Made by a program: the position numbers and the translations under genes
Part shown: positions 26,904 to 37,543 of the stretch, piece after piece
How the letters are laid out: every line of letters starts with the position of its first letter
Position numbering within the stretch: the first letter of the stretch is position 1
NCBI RefSeq assembly: GCF_001635455.1
Contig: NZ_LWEH01000013.1
Coordinates: 297,132-361,131 of the forward strand
Source of the DNA: Vibrio sp. HI00D65
GTDB lineage: Bacteria > Pseudomonadota > Gammaproteobacteria > Enterobacterales > Vibrionaceae
DNA: 64,000 nt
Direction of reading: 5' to 3'
The notes under the pieces: model-generated
What the model was told of the DNA's origin: nothing
Seen by the model: only the letters and a program-made list of their open reading frames with translations
Database searches by the model: none

Positions 26904-27558
26904 TTTGCTTCTCGTTAACTAACCAGTACTGCAACTTAGATTCGATGCGAGAGATTGGCATGAGTTCATTGGCTTTGGCTTTATACCAGAGGACAAATTT
27001 TTTCCATATTAAGCTATGGTCACCAGCAAGGCCGGAGAATTTAAACGCTCGTTCCGCCCAATTTGGAATGATCTCTTCATCCAAATCATGAGTGGAAACC
27101 GTGTTACTGGTCATTGAGCCTCGACTTTGTGGGCGAGGGGCATGCTGCACGTTTTGCATTGGCGCCGGAGCAGGCTGAAACTTAGGTGCAGGTGCAGGTG
27201 CAGGTGCAGGTGCAGGTGCAGGTGCAGGTGCAGTAGAGTAGACCGGAATACTATTGACCGGTTGAGCCTCAACGGGCGCCGCAGCTTGCTCTTGCTCAAT
27301 GAGTATTTTGAATACGTGGATCTCTTTTTGATCTCGATAGTCTACTTTTACCTTATCGAGGATACCTTGGTCGACTAGGCACTTAAGGCAGTCTGCTAAA
27401 CCAAACGTAGAGAGAGCACAAAGCTGACTTGCCGATTGCAGGCACACATTGGTGTAACCGGATTCATCCGCACCGTCTGCAAGCATCAATAAAACAAGCT
27501 TTTCTGCTGGGCTAGAAGTCTTCACTTGCCAAGCTAAATAAGAATATTTGGCGCTCAA
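26761..27558 (-). CDS. DnaT-like primosomal protein
   Basis: A 265-residue protein. Residues 1-95 form a winged-helix-like domain (SPAEKLVLLMLADGADESG, LCALSTFGLADCLKCLVDQG). An Ala-Pro repeat and Gln-rich linker follow. Residues about 155-210 match the DnaT DNA-binding domain (IIPNWAERAFKFSGLAGD, WYKAKANELMPIS, KLQYWLVNE). DnaT helps load DnaB at restarted replication forks. It starts at TTG 27558 with GAGAA seven bases upstream. It is longer than E. coli DnaT (179) because of the N-terminal domain and the repeat. The C-terminal region overlaps the next gene by 143 bases. Confidence 0.75.
   Translation of the reverse strand: MSAKYSYLAWQVKTSSPAEKLVLLMLADGADESGYTNVCLQSASQLCALSTFGLADCLKCLVDQGILDKVKVDYRDQKEIHVFKILIEQEQAAAPVEAQPVNSIPVYSTAPAPAPAPAPAPAPAPKFQPAPAPMQNVQHAPRPQSRGSMTSNTVSTHDLDEEIIPNWAERAFKFSGLAGDHSLIWKKFVLWYKAKANELMPISRIESKLQYWLVNEKQNERQQQQKTSQYSGNAGQAQGNGYRQKLSPSERFRQQLIQKGKKPTF
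27185..27232. repeat. Hexanucleotide tandem repeat inside the DnaT-like gene
   Basis: Eight perfect copies of GGTGCA (plus strand) encode an Ala-Pro run in the DnaT-like protein on the minus strand. Changes in copy number would alter linker length without breaking the frame. Confidence 0.9.
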
Positions 27559-27945
27559 TATCGTGTTCTCAATAAAGGTAGGTCGTTGACTCTATTGTAA
27601 GTCACCCCATACTGAATTTATAGCAACTTAGCAGAAAACGGCATTAGTAAGCCAAATATTGACCATATGGAGAGGTCTGTCCCAAAAAGTAAGCTTACAG
27701 TCACTCATTCTCGTGGTTTACGCTAGGAATCACTGGGTATGAATACGAGTAGCATCTTAAAGTGATGATATTCTTTGTTAGGTTAAGAGTGTCATCACTT
27801 TCGCACTCTGTAGGTCAACGAACGGGGCTTCTCTTAATGTTATCTATTGATGATTGAATTATTCACCACAATCCATCCATCTAACTATTCATAAACTGTA
27901 TTTAATTTATAAAATGCCTTGATATGGTCAATAAATGAGCTATTA
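27559..27945. other. Intergenic region with no recognised gene
   Basis: AT-rich spacer between the DnaT-like gene and the TetR operators. A partial inverted repeat AAGTGATGAT / GTCATCACTT flanks about 20 bases near 27757-27802. Nothing else stands out. Confidence 0.35.
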
Positions 27946-27975
27946 TGACGTTAAGTCAAAAATGACGAAGCGTCA
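27946..27975. promoter_or_regulatory. Two TetR-type operators upstream of the TetR gene
   Basis: A perfect palindrome-like site TGACGAAGCGTCA at 27963-27975 is preceded by a degenerate copy TGACGTTAAGTCA at 27946-27958. Both match the 13-base pattern TGACG-N3-CGTCA, which recurs before the RND operon. This implies autoregulation of the TetR gene. Confidence 0.75.
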
Positions 27976-28087
27976 CAAAATGGTTAACTACATGAATTTA
28001 CTATTCGTGTTAACATATTGGATAGGAGTGTTTTAAATACTGGCTAAGCTTAGATAATGGCTAAGCTCAAATACGGACTGAGAAATT

Positions 28088-28873
28088 ATGTTTGGCTTTG
28101 GTTGTAAAGGTGATAAACAAGGTACCTTTGGGTGCAAAGGCGTGTTGTCTAAAAAGCAGCAGTCTATTGCAGACCGAGAAGTAGAGTTGATGTTGTTGGC
28201 GAAAGATCTGGTTCGAGAACAAGGGTTCGGAAACCTAACGATGGACAAGCTAACGGCAGCGAGCTCTTATTCTAAAGGGACAATCTACAATCACTTTTGC
28301 AGCAAAGAAGACGTCGTTTTAGCGTTATGTATTCACTCTCTCAAGACAGAAGCAATGATGTTTGCTCGCTCTGGAGAGTTTGAGGGCAACACACGTGAAA
28401 AGATCGTGGCACTGCACGTTGCTTACCGAATCTATGCTCGCATGGAGCCAGTACTATCAACCTGTGCGATCATGGCTAAAAGCCCGTGGGTACTAGAGAA
28501 AGCGTCTAGTGCACGCGTCGCTGAGATGAATGAACTGGAAGAGTTGGTGATTGAACAATGCGACTCTATGGTTAACCAAGCAGTAGAAGTGGGTGACCTA
28601 AAGTTCTCTTCTGGTGTTGGTTCTGATGCCATCGTTTTTGCTAACTGGTCAATTGCATTTGGTTCAAATGCTTTGTCACAGAATGCATCAAACAGTCATT
28701 GTATTAAGCGGTTACAAGACCCGTATTCAGTATTACATAACGCGAACATGATTCTAGACGGCCTAAATTGGCAGCCCCTTTCTAGCGACTGGGATTACCG
28801 TAAAACTTGGCGTCGTGTAGAACAAGAACTGTTCAGTGAAGAGATCGCTTACTTAGAGTCTGTAGGCCGATAG
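28088..28873 (+). CDS. TetR-family transcription regulator
   Basis: A 261-residue protein. After an unusual Cys/Gly-rich N-terminal tail (FGFGCKGDKQGTFGCKG) comes a TetR helix-turn-helix (about residues 30-75: AKDLVREQGFGNLTMDKL, SYSKGTIYNHFCSKEDVVLAL). The C-terminal ligand domain is not classifiable. The tail contains two CKG units and could bind metal or be disordered. Matching operators in front of this gene and of the RND operon suggest that it represses both. The ligand is probably an exported compound; fatty or hydrophobic molecules would fit the downstream genes. Confidence 0.9.
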   Translation: MFGFGCKGDKQGTFGCKGVLSKKQQSIADREVELMLLAKDLVREQGFGNLTMDKLTAASSYSKGTIYNHFCSKEDVVLALCIHSLKTEAMMFARSGEFEGNTREKIVALHVAYRIYARMEPVLSTCAIMAKSPWVLEKASSARVAEMNELEELVIEQCDSMVNQAVEVGDLKFSSGVGSDAIVFANWSIAFGSNALSQNASNSHCIKRLQDPYSVLHNANMILDGLNWQPLSSDWDYRKTWRRVEQELFSEEIAYLESVGR

Positions 28874-28879
28874 CTTCCA

Positions 28880-28905
28880 TTAAGCCCACACATGTGGGTT
28901 TATTA
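28880..28905 (+). terminator. Terminator after the TetR gene
   Basis: The stem AAGCCCACA / TGTGGGTTT with a CA loop, followed by ATTAAT. Short but GC-rich. Confidence 0.6.
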
Positions 28906-28916
28906 ATAACCATTTT

Positions 28917-28929
28917 TGACGATTCGTCA
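28917..28929. promoter_or_regulatory. TetR-type operator, RND promoter-distal copy
   Basis: TGACGATTCGTCA matches the TGACG-N3-CGTCA pattern of the site before the TetR gene. It is followed by CAAAC, the same CAAA as the other copies. Confidence 0.75.
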
Positions 28930-28997
28930 CAAACTTGAGGTTAACCGACTGTGGTTGCTGTTTTCTTGAGTATTTGACTAAGCATTGTGTCTTTTGT

Positions 28998-29016
28998 CAG
29001 CTTCGGCTGGCTTTTT
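28998..29016 (+). other. UUCG-loop hairpin between two operators
   Basis: CAGC-TTCG-GCTG followed by GCTTTTTAT forms a stable tetraloop hairpin with a T-rich tail. It resembles a small terminator or attenuator in the 5' leader of the RND operon, if transcription starts upstream. Confidence 0.45.
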
Positions 29017-29028
29017 ATGACACAAATA

Positions 29029-29041
29029 TGACGAATCGTCA
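29029..29041. promoter_or_regulatory. TetR-type operator immediately before the RND start codon
   Basis: TGACGAATCGTCA lies 15 bases before ATG 29057 and is followed by CAAATGG, as at the other sites. A repressor here would block the promoter or early elongation. Confidence 0.8.
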
Positions 29042-29056
29042 CAAATGGAGACTGTG

Positions 29057-31507
29057 ATGAAACATGACAGCCAAAAGCCCACGTTCGATCAGCAAAACCG
29101 AGATAATCCGAATGCCGATAGCGCAAACGCAGATCTAAACAGTTGGCACTCAATACCCACCAAGCGATCGTTTATCGTTTTGCTGGTGGTGTTTTCAATC
29201 ATCATTCTCTCTGCATTAGGGGCCAAGAACCTCTACTTTAGAGGGGACTATAATATCTTCTTCGAAGGCACCAACAAGCAGTTGATGGCGTTCGATGAGA
29301 TTCAAACCACCTTTGCAAAAACCGACAACCTTGCGATTGTTGTCGCTCCTGAAGATGGCAATGTCTTCACAACTGAAACTCTCACACTAATTCAAAACCT
29401 CACGGTCGATGCGTGGCAGATCCCGTATTCAAGCCGTGTGGACTCCCTTGCCAACTATCAGCACACCGAAGCCATTGAAGATGATCTTTTGGTAGAAGAC
29501 TTGCTTTATGAAGAGTACGAACACACACCGAAGCGAATCGCCAAAGTAAAACAGATCGCCCTAAACGAACCGTTGCTTAAGAATGCCTTGGTGTCGGCCT
29601 CTGGCGATGTGACGATTGTTAACGTTACCGTGCAGCTGCCAGAAGTGGACAAGACTGCGGAAGTGCAAGAGGTGATTGCGGCGATCAATGCCATGATCGG
29701 TAAGTACCAAGCTCAGTATCCCAATGTTGAGTTCCATAAAGCGGGCATCATTGCCATGAACAACGCCTTTATGACTTCTGCTCAACAAGACAGCTCAACG
29801 CTCGTCCCCTTAATGCTGTTGGTGGTGCTGGTGTTCCTGACTTTTATGCTGCGCTCGTTCTTTAGTGTGGTGGCGACGCTTATTGTGATCATCTCTTCAA
29901 TTGTTTCCACCATGGGTCTATCCGGTTGGGCAGGTATGTTCTTGAGTACCGCAACTGTGAATGTGCCTACCTTGGTTTTAACTTTGGCGGTAGCCGATTG
30001 TGTTCACGTGATTGTGACCATGAGACAAGCAATGCAACGCGGCATGGAGAAAGCACAAGCCATTCAATACAGCATCAAGCTCAATGCGATGCCGATTCTG
30101 ATCACTTCAGTGACCACTGCGATTGGTTTCTTGATGATGAACATGTCGGACTCTCCAGTTCTGCGTGATTTCGGTAACTTGTCGGCATTGGGTGTACTCA
30201 TCGCGTGCTTCTTGTCAGTGACCATGTTGCCTGCGTTGCTAAAACTGCTACCAGTCAAACGCCTACCTGCCAATCCTAAAGTGGAAGACCAAATCACTTT
30301 TATGGATAAGTTGGGCGATTTTGTCGTTACCAACCGTAAAGCACTGCTGCCGATTTCAACTCTGGTGATTGTTGGCGCTGCCGCGTTAATTCCACTTAAC
30401 AAAGTGAATGATGAATCGGTGAAGTATTTTGATACCTCAAGTGAGTTCAGACAAGCGGCCGACTTCATGGAAGAGACGGTAAGCGGCATGACCACCATCA
30501 GCATTGCTGTGAAGACTAACGAGTCTCAAGCGATTGCCGATCCTTTGTTTCTGCAAGCGATTGGTGACTTTACTGATTGGCTACGCGTTCAATCAGAAAC
30601 CGACCACGTGGCAACGCTTTCCGATGTTTATATGCGTTTGAACAAGAACATGCATGGCGACGATGAAAGTTACTACAAGCTGCCGCTTAACCGTGAACTT
30701 GCTGCGCAATACCTGCTGCTTTATGAGATGTCTCTGCCGTATGGCTTGGACTTGAACAACCAGATCAACGTCGATAAGTCATCGATCAAAATAGTTCTTA
30801 CTGTCGATAACCTTGGCAGCGTTGAGCTAGTCGAACTCGAAGAGCGCATTTACTCATGGTTTGCAGCCAATGCACCTCAGTATGAAGTGGTCGCGTCGAG
30901 TCCATCACTGATGTTTGCTCACATTGGCGAAACCAACATGGCGAGTATGTTATCGACTCTGCCTATCACCTTAGTGCTTATTTCTGGCTTGATGATCTTT
31001 GCGTTGCGCTCGGTTCGCTTGGGCATTATCAGCCTAGTGCCAAACATTGCACCTGCGATCATTGGCTTTGGTCTATGGGCGCTTGTCTCTGCTGAAATCA
31101 ACCTTGGTTTGTCCGTAGTGGTAACGCTCACTCTGGGTATCGTGGTTGATGATGCGGTGCACTTCTTAAGTAAATATCAGCGCGCAAGAATCGAAGGTAA
31201 ATCGGCAGAAGAATCGGTTCGATACGCCTTCCACACGGTTGGACGCGCATTGTGGATCACCACAGTGGTACTCGTAGCTGGTTTCACTGTACTGGCGATG
31301 TCGAGCTTCAGACTTAACTCCGATATGGGCTTACTCAGTGCGATTGTGATTTTCATTGCGCTGGTGGTCGACTTCATCTTGCTACCAAGCTTACTGATGA
31401 TTTTCGACAAGCAGACCTACTACTCGGTTAATACTCAGCACGATTCAGAGCCTGACACCAAGTCTCAGCCTAGCTCGACAGCCGAACTGACTACTTCGAC
31501 CAAATAA
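29057..31507 (+). CDS. RND-superfamily exporter (MMPL/predicted-exporter type)
   Basis: About 816 residues with the duplicated RND architecture. Membrane helix near 40-60, a large periplasmic loop, a block of five helices (about 245-400), a second loop, then a second block (about 630-790). The intramembrane motif VADCVHVIVTM and its counterpart GIVVDDAVHFLSKYQRA carry the Asp residues used in proton coupling. It resembles hydrophobic-compound exporters of the MMPL/HpnN group rather than AcrB. ATG 29057 with GGAG six bases upstream is preferred to ATG 29045. First gene of a three-gene operon. Confidence 0.9.
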   Translation: MKHDSQKPTFDQQNRDNPNADSANADLNSWHSIPTKRSFIVLLVVFSIIILSALGAKNLYFRGDYNIFFEGTNKQLMAFDEIQTTFAKTDNLAIVVAPEDGNVFTTETLTLIQNLTVDAWQIPYSSRVDSLANYQHTEAIEDDLLVEDLLYEEYEHTPKRIAKVKQIALNEPLLKNALVSASGDVTIVNVTVQLPEVDKTAEVQEVIAAINAMIGKYQAQYPNVEFHKAGIIAMNNAFMTSAQQDSSTLVPLMLLVVLVFLTFMLRSFFSVVATLIVIISSIVSTMGLSGWAGMFLSTATVNVPTLVLTLAVADCVHVIVTMRQAMQRGMEKAQAIQYSIKLNAMPILITSVTTAIGFLMMNMSDSPVLRDFGNLSALGVLIACFLSVTMLPALLKLLPVKRLPANPKVEDQITFMDKLGDFVVTNRKALLPISTLVIVGAAALIPLNKVNDESVKYFDTSSEFRQAADFMEETVSGMTTISIAVKTNESQAIADPLFLQAIGDFTDWLRVQSETDHVATLSDVYMRLNKNMHGDDESYYKLPLNRELAAQYLLLYEMSLPYGLDLNNQINVDKSSIKIVLTVDNLGSVELVELEERIYSWFAANAPQYEVVASSPSLMFAHIGETNMASMLSTLPITLVLISGLMIFALRSVRLGIISLVPNIAPAIIGFGLWALVSAEINLGLSVVVTLTLGIVVDDAVHFLSKYQRARIEGKSAEESVRYAFHTVGRALWITTVVLVAGFTVLAMSSFRLNSDMGLLSAIVIFIALVVDFILLPSLLMIFDKQTYYSVNTQHDSEPDTKSQPSSTAELTTSTK

Positions 31508-31551
31508 TGAATCGTCAGCCTGCTGCGGTGGGCCGACTCAAGGAGATATTT

Positions 31552-32358
31552 ATGAACAACGTTAAACCATCATTCGTTACTACATTGCTTATTGTGACCT
31601 CGTTGACTGTGAGCACATTCGCCGCTTTCACTGCGTTAGCAGACCCAGCGAAAGGCTTAGAAATTGCAGAACAACGTAAAGCGGTCGATGTTGGGTGGGG
31701 CGATTCTGTCGCGACTATGGAAATGCTACTTCGGAATAAACAAGGCGAAAGCAGCACGCGCCTGATGCGATTGAAATCGTTAGAAGTCGATAACGATGGC
31801 GATAAAGGGTTAACCATTTTTGATGAGCCACGCGATGTAAAAGGCACGGCTTTCCTAAACCATTCTCACATAACTAAGTCCGATGATCAGTGGTTGTATC
31901 TGCCTGCACTTAAGCGTGTGAAACGTATCTCTTCACGTAACAAATCTGGGCCGTTTATGGGCAGTGAATTTGCGTATGAAGACTTAAGCTCGTTTGAGCT
32001 AGAAAAGTACACCTTCAACTACATCGAAGACGCGAAACTGGAAGGCATGGACACCTTTGTTTTAGAGCAAGTCCCAACCGACAAAAACTCAGGTTACACC
32101 GTGCAGAAAGTATGGCTAGACCAACAGCACTACCGCCCAATGAAAGTCGAGTTTTACGACCGCAAAGGCGCACTCCTTAAGACGCTATCGTTCCAAGATT
32201 ACAAACAGTACCTAAACCAATACTGGCGCGCACACACTATGGCGATGCAAAACCATCAAACAGGCAAAAGCACCGTATTAACCACGACAGATTTAGTGTT
32301 CCAGACCGGTCTTAAAGACAAGGATTTCCAAAAGAACACACTAAAACGTGCGAAATAA
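31552..32358 (+). CDS. Outer membrane lipoprotein-sorting-like periplasmic protein
   Basis: About 268 residues with a signal peptide ending near AALADP. The mature protein has the LolA/LolB-like half-barrel pattern seen in proteins paired with RND exporters: MLLRNKQGESSTRLMRL, DQWLYLPALKRVKRISSRNK, SGPFMGSEFAYEDL. It probably carries a lipophilic molecule across the periplasm. ATG 31552 has AAGGAG seven bases upstream; the longer frame from 31507 does not. Second gene of the operon. Confidence 0.8.
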   Translation: MNNVKPSFVTTLLIVTSLTVSTFAAFTALADPAKGLEIAEQRKAVDVGWGDSVATMEMLLRNKQGESSTRLMRLKSLEVDNDGDKGLTIFDEPRDVKGTAFLNHSHITKSDDQWLYLPALKRVKRISSRNKSGPFMGSEFAYEDLSSFELEKYTFNYIEDAKLEGMDTFVLEQVPTDKNSGYTVQKVWLDQQHYRPMKVEFYDRKGALLKTLSFQDYKQYLNQYWRAHTMAMQNHQTGKSTVLTTTDLVFQTGLKDKDFQKNTLKRAK

Positions 32359-32367
32359 GGCAGGAAT

Positions 32368-33624
32368 ATGAAAAGGATTGTGGTAACAGGAACCCAATTA
32401 TCCTTAACCTTGGCAGCGACCGTTGGGCTTATGCAGGTGTCGTTGCCTTGTGTGGCGGCAAGCGCTAGTTCAGGTCTAGTAGAAAGGTTTAGCTCGAATC
32501 TAGTAGAAAAGTTTAGTCCGGATTTAGCAGGGCAGCTTAATCTTGAACATAGGCAGTTCTTTAGCGATGGCTTACAAGGGCAAGGCAAAGGCCAAAGCTC
32601 ACTGGTGTTGCAACCAGAATTTTACTGGGAGCAAGAAGAGGGCAACGGCAGCTTTACCTTCACTCCGTTTTATCGCCTAGACAGTGAAGACGATGAACGA
32701 ACTCATGGTGATATTCGTGAAGCCTTGTATCTCAACTATTGGGATGATTACGAACTGCGTGCCGGTGTTGGCAAAGTGTTTTGGGGCGTGACTGAATCGG
32801 CGCACTTGGTGGATGTGGTAAACCAAACCGACGCCATTGAATCGGTCGATGGTGAATCTAAGTTAGGTCAGCCCATGGTGCACTTTACCTCGATAAAAGA
32901 GTGGGGCACCATCGACGCCATGTTACTGCCGTATTTTCGTGAGCGTACTTTTGCTGGCGAAGATGGACGCTTAAGGCCAACGATACCCGTTTCGGACGAT
33001 GCGCTTTATGAATCCTCGCGAGAAGAAAAACACGTTGATGTCGCGCTGCGATATAGCCAAATGTACGGCGATTGGGATATCGGTTTAAGTTATTTGGGCG
33101 GTACAAACCGCGACCCTTATTACCGTGTGCAAGGCAATCAGCTAAAGCCATGCTACGCGCAAATGCAGCACTTCGGGCTTGACGTGCAAGGCATTATTGG
33201 TGACTGGTTATGGAAGCTGGAAAGCATTTATCGCGACAGTTACGACAACCACACAGGCGTAGCAACAGGCTTTGAATACACCTGGGTTGGGGCGCTTGAA
33301 TCCTATTGGGACATCGGTTTCATCGCAGAATACCTGTATGACAGCCGAGGGAATAACGCGCAAACCATCGGTCAAAACGATGTGTTCCTTGGCGCGCGTT
33401 TCGCCTTGAATGATGAAGATGGCACCGAAGTGCTGACTGGCATCACTCAAGACTTAGACAATAGCGATGTCTATAGCGCAAAGCTAGAAGCCTCAAGCCG
33501 TATCAATAACAACCTCAAGTGGCGACTGAATGCTTGGTTGTTTGAGAACGAAACCCCAGAGGACTTACTGTTCTTCGCTCGCAAAGATGATTTTGTCGAA
33601 GTCTCGTTGGAGTATTATTTCTAA
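32368..33624 (+). CDS. Outer-membrane beta-barrel protein of the RND operon
   Basis: A 418-residue protein with a signal peptide (ending near CVAASAS) and a barrel-like strand pattern ending in VEVSLEYYF (C-terminal Phe). Tracts such as GVGKVFWGVTESAHLVDVVNQTD recall DUF1302-type or phosphate-porin-like proteins. It lies ten bases after the lipoprotein-sorting-like gene. With the exporter and periplasmic carrier it would complete an inner-to-outer membrane route. Substrate unknown. Confidence 0.75.
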   Translation: MKRIVVTGTQLSLTLAATVGLMQVSLPCVAASASSGLVERFSSNLVEKFSPDLAGQLNLEHRQFFSDGLQGQGKGQSSLVLQPEFYWEQEEGNGSFTFTPFYRLDSEDDERTHGDIREALYLNYWDDYELRAGVGKVFWGVTESAHLVDVVNQTDAIESVDGESKLGQPMVHFTSIKEWGTIDAMLLPYFRERTFAGEDGRLRPTIPVSDDALYESSREEKHVDVALRYSQMYGDWDIGLSYLGGTNRDPYYRVQGNQLKPCYAQMQHFGLDVQGIIGDWLWKLESIYRDSYDNHTGVATGFEYTWVGALESYWDIGFIAEYLYDSRGNNAQTIGQNDVFLGARFALNDEDGTEVLTGITQDLDNSDVYSAKLEASSRINNNLKWRLNAWLFENETPEDLLFFARKDDFVEVSLEYYF

Positions 33625-33677
33625 AGGATCGGATGTTTTAGTTCCCATTCTTTACGTTCAAATTAAGCTCTCAACGA

Positions 33678-33724
33678 ACAAACCAAGGAGCGGTGGTCTT
33701 AAGCCTCGCTCCTTGGTTTCTTAT
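33678..33724 (+). terminator. Terminator of the RND operon
   Basis: A 13-pair stem AAACCAAGGAGCG / CGCTCCTTGGTTT has a loop of about 14 bases and is followed by CTTATCTC. A strong stem but a short T tract. Confidence 0.75.
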
Positions 33725-33820
33725 CTCAGTTCTGACTAGTTATCTCACTTGTACATTCTGGTCTCAGTTTCATCCTTCTTATCCAAACCCTGTGAACACC
33801 AACGCCTCAACCTAGGTTCG

Positions 33821-33952
33821 GTGAATGTAATCAAACTGTCTCACTTGGTGACGTTTTTGTATCGGTTTCTCTCTGATTTCACCGATTTCAATGAAATTCT
33901 ATTTTCCAACGTTAAATTTGCCGTGTTTTTAGGCAATAACTTGTTCTTTTAG
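33821..33952 (+). CDS. Possible Phe-rich leader peptide of pheST
   Basis: A 43-codon frame from GTG 33821 (AGG at 33814-33816) to TAG at 33950-33952 encodes nine Phe residues, ending in AVFLGNNLFF. A Phe-rich leader before pheS is the classic signal for phenylalanyl-tRNA-dependent attenuation, as with E. coli pheM. I could not find a convincing terminator/antiterminator pair between 33952 and pheS. The frame could therefore be chance in AT-rich DNA. Confidence 0.4.
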   Translation: MNVIKLSHLVTFLYRFLSDFTDFNEILFSNVKFAVFLGNNLFF

Positions 33953-35038
<1,086 letters not shown>

Positions 35039-35056
35039 TCCGGGGCAGTCGAAACT

Positions 35057-37459
35057 ATGAAATTCAGTGAATCTTGGCTACGCGAGTGGGTTAAACCTGC
35101 AATTAACAGCGAAGAGCTAGCTCACCAAATCACTATGGCTGGTTTGGAAGTTGACGATGTAGAACCTGTTGCTGGTGAATTCACCGGCGTTAAAGTAGGT
35201 AAAGTGGTTGAGTGCGGTCAGCACCCAGACGCAGACAAACTACAAGTAACTAAAATTGATATCGGCGAAGAAGAGCTGTTAGACATCGTATGTGGTGCAT
35301 CTAACTGTCGTCTTGGCCTAACTGTAGCAGTAGCAACAGTTGGCGCAGTACTGCCTGGTAACTTCAAAATCAAGAAAGCAAAACTACGTGGCGTTCCATC
35401 GCACGGCATGCTTTGTTCTTTCTCTGAGCTAGGTATCGACGCAGAGTCTGACGGCATCCTTGAGCTGCCAGAAGGCACAACGCTAGGTATGGACGTACGT
35501 GAGCTTCTTGAGCTTGACGACGTAACTATCGACGTAGACCTAACAGCAAACCGCGCAGACTGCTTCAGCATCCGTGGCCTTGCTCGTGAAGTTGGCGTAC
35601 TAAACCGCGCAGACGTTACAGAGCCAGCAGTAGAAGCTGTTGCAACAAGTATTGAAGACACAGTATCTGTTGAAGTTAAAGCAACGGATGCGTGTCCACG
35701 TTACCTTGGCCGTGTGGTTAAGAACGTAAACGTGAAAGCGGAAACACCAATCTGGATGCAAGAAAAACTGCGTCGTTGTGGTATCCGTTCAATCGACCCA
35801 GTTGTAGACATCACAAACTACGTGATGCTAGAGCAAGGCCAACCAATGCACGCATTCGATCTAGCTAAGATCGAAGGTGGCATCGTGGTTCGTTTAGCAG
35901 AGCAGGGAGAAAAACTAACACTTCTAGATGGCAACGAAGCTGAACTAAACAGCAACACGCTTGTTATCGCTGACCACAACAAAGCACTAGCAATCGCTGG
36001 TATCTTTGGTGGTGAAGAGTCTGGTGTAACAACTGAAACAACAGACGTACTTCTAGAAGCAGCATTCTTCGCACCGGATCACATCCGTGGTCGCGCACGT
36101 GCTTACGGCCTTCACACAGATTCTTCTCTACGTTTCGAGCGTGGTGTTGATTCAACACTTCAGCTAGCTGCTATGGAGCGTGCAACACAGCTTCTAGTTG
36201 AAATCTGTGGTGGTGAAGTTGCGCCAGTAAACGGCAGCGAATCAGAAGCTAATCTACCTAAAGCAAACGTAGTATCTCTACGTCGCGTTAAACTAGACAG
36301 CCTACTAGGTCACGAAATCCCATCTGTAGACGTGGTAGAAATCCTAACTCGTCTAGGTTGTGAAGTAGAGACGACAGAAGCGGGTTGGACGGCAACGTCT
36401 CCATCTTGGCGTTTCGATATCGCAATCGAGCAAGACCTAATTGAAGAAGTAGGTCGTATCTACGGTTACGATAACATTCCAAACCAAGCGCCTAAAGCGG
36501 CACTTAAAATGAATGACCACAAAGAAGCTGACCAACCGCTTAAGCGCGTTCGTGACCTTCTTGTAGACCGTGGCTACCACGAAGCAATTACTTACAGCTT
36601 CGTTGAGCCAGAGCAGCAAAAACTGATCGTTCCTGATGTTGAGCCGCTAATCCTGCCATTCCCAATCTCTGCGGATATGTCAGCAATGCGTCTTGGCCTA
36701 ATCCAAGGTCTTCTAAACACAGTTGTTCACAACCAGAAGCGTCAACAGCCACGCGTTCGTCTATTCGAATCTGGCCTACGTTTCATTCCAGAAGCATCAG
36801 CTGAAAACGGCATGCGTCAAGAAGTGATGCTAGCGGGCGTTATCTCTGGTACTCGTGGTGAAGAGCACTGGGACGTTGCAACAAACACGGTTGACTTCTT
36901 CGACCTGAAAGGCGACCTAGAAGCAGTTCTAGAGCTAACAGCGAACGAAAAAGCTTACAGCTTCAAAGCAGCTAAGCACCCAGCACTTCACCCAGGTCAA
37001 ACTGCGGCTATCGTAGTAGACGCTGGTTTAGAAACAGAAAGGGAAGTGGGTATCATTGGTACTGTTCACCCAGAACTAGAGCGTAAGTTTGGTCTAAACG
37101 GCCGTACTATCGTATTCGAAATCGAATGGGCAGCTATCAACACTCGCGTGCTTCCAGAAGCAGTAGCCGTATCTAAGTTCCCTGCAAACCGTCGTGATAT
37201 CGCGGTTGTTGTTGACGAAGCAGTCGCTTCTGGCGACATCGTAGAAGCGTGTATCGCAGCTGGTGGCGAATTCCTAACAGACGCGAAACTGTTCGACGTT
37301 TACGTAGGTAAGGGCGTAGAAGAAGGCAAGAAGAGCCTAGCTATCGCGCTGACTCTACAGTCTGTAGAGCGCACACTAGAAGATGCAGACATCGCTGGTT
37401 CAGTAGATGCTATCGTAGCTTCAATCTCAGAGAAATTCGGCGCAGCACTTCGCGACTAA
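35057..37459 (+). CDS. pheT: Phenylalanine-tRNA ligase beta subunit
   Basis: 800 residues, the family size. It starts [12 protein letters not shown]. It has the tRNA-binding OB fold ([28 protein letters not shown]), the B3/B4 editing domain, B5, and the C-terminal ferredoxin-anticodon-binding domain ([36 protein letters not shown]). It begins 18 bases after pheS. A terminator follows directly and no ihfA gene lies downstream in this window. Confidence 0.98.
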   Translation: MKFSESWLREWVKPAINSEELAHQITMAGLEVDDVEPVAGEFTGVKVGKVVECGQHPDADKLQVTKIDIGEEELLDIVCGASNCRLGLTVAVATVGAVLPGNFKIKKAKLRGVPSHGMLCSFSELGIDAESDGILELPEGTTLGMDVRELLELDDVTIDVDLTANRADCFSIRGLAREVGVLNRADVTEPAVEAVATSIEDTVSVEVKATDACPRYLGRVVKNVNVKAETPIWMQEKLRRCGIRSIDPVVDITNYVMLEQGQPMHAFDLAKIEGGIVVRLAEQGEKLTLLDGNEAELNSNTLVIADHNKALAIAGIFGGEESGVTTETTDVLLEAAFFAPDHIRGRARAYGLHTDSSLRFERGVDSTLQLAAMERATQLLVEICGGEVAPVNGSESEANLPKANVVSLRRVKLDSLLGHEIPSVDVVEILTRLGCEVETTEAGWTATSPSWRFDIAIEQDLIEEVGRIYGYDNIPNQAPKAALKMNDHKEADQPLKRVRDLLVDRGYHEAITYSFVEPEQQKLIVPDVEPLILPFPISADMSAMRLGLIQGLLNTVVHNQKRQQPRVRLFESGLRFIPEASAENGMRQEVMLAGVISGTRGEEHWDVATNTVDFFDLKGDLEAVLELTANEKAYSFKAAKHPALHPGQTAAIVVDAGLETEREVGIIGTVHPELERKFGLNGRTIVFEIEWAAINTRVLPEAVAVSKFPANRRDIAVVVDEAVASGDIVEACIAAGGEFLTDAKLFDVYVGKGVEEGKKSLAIALTLQSVERTLEDADIAGSVDAIVASISEKFGAALRD

Positions 37460-37480
37460 TCTCTTCTGATAGATAGAAAA

Positions 37481-37517
37481 CCAAAGGCCTCGCATTGCGA
37501 GGCCTTTTTATTTTTAC
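37481..37517 (+). terminator. Terminator of pheST
   Basis: The stem AAAGGCCTCGC / GCGAGGCCTTT with a four-base loop is followed by a T-rich tail. Confidence 0.9.
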
Positions 37518-37543
37518 GGTAAGTAGGAGGGGGTAACTCGTTA

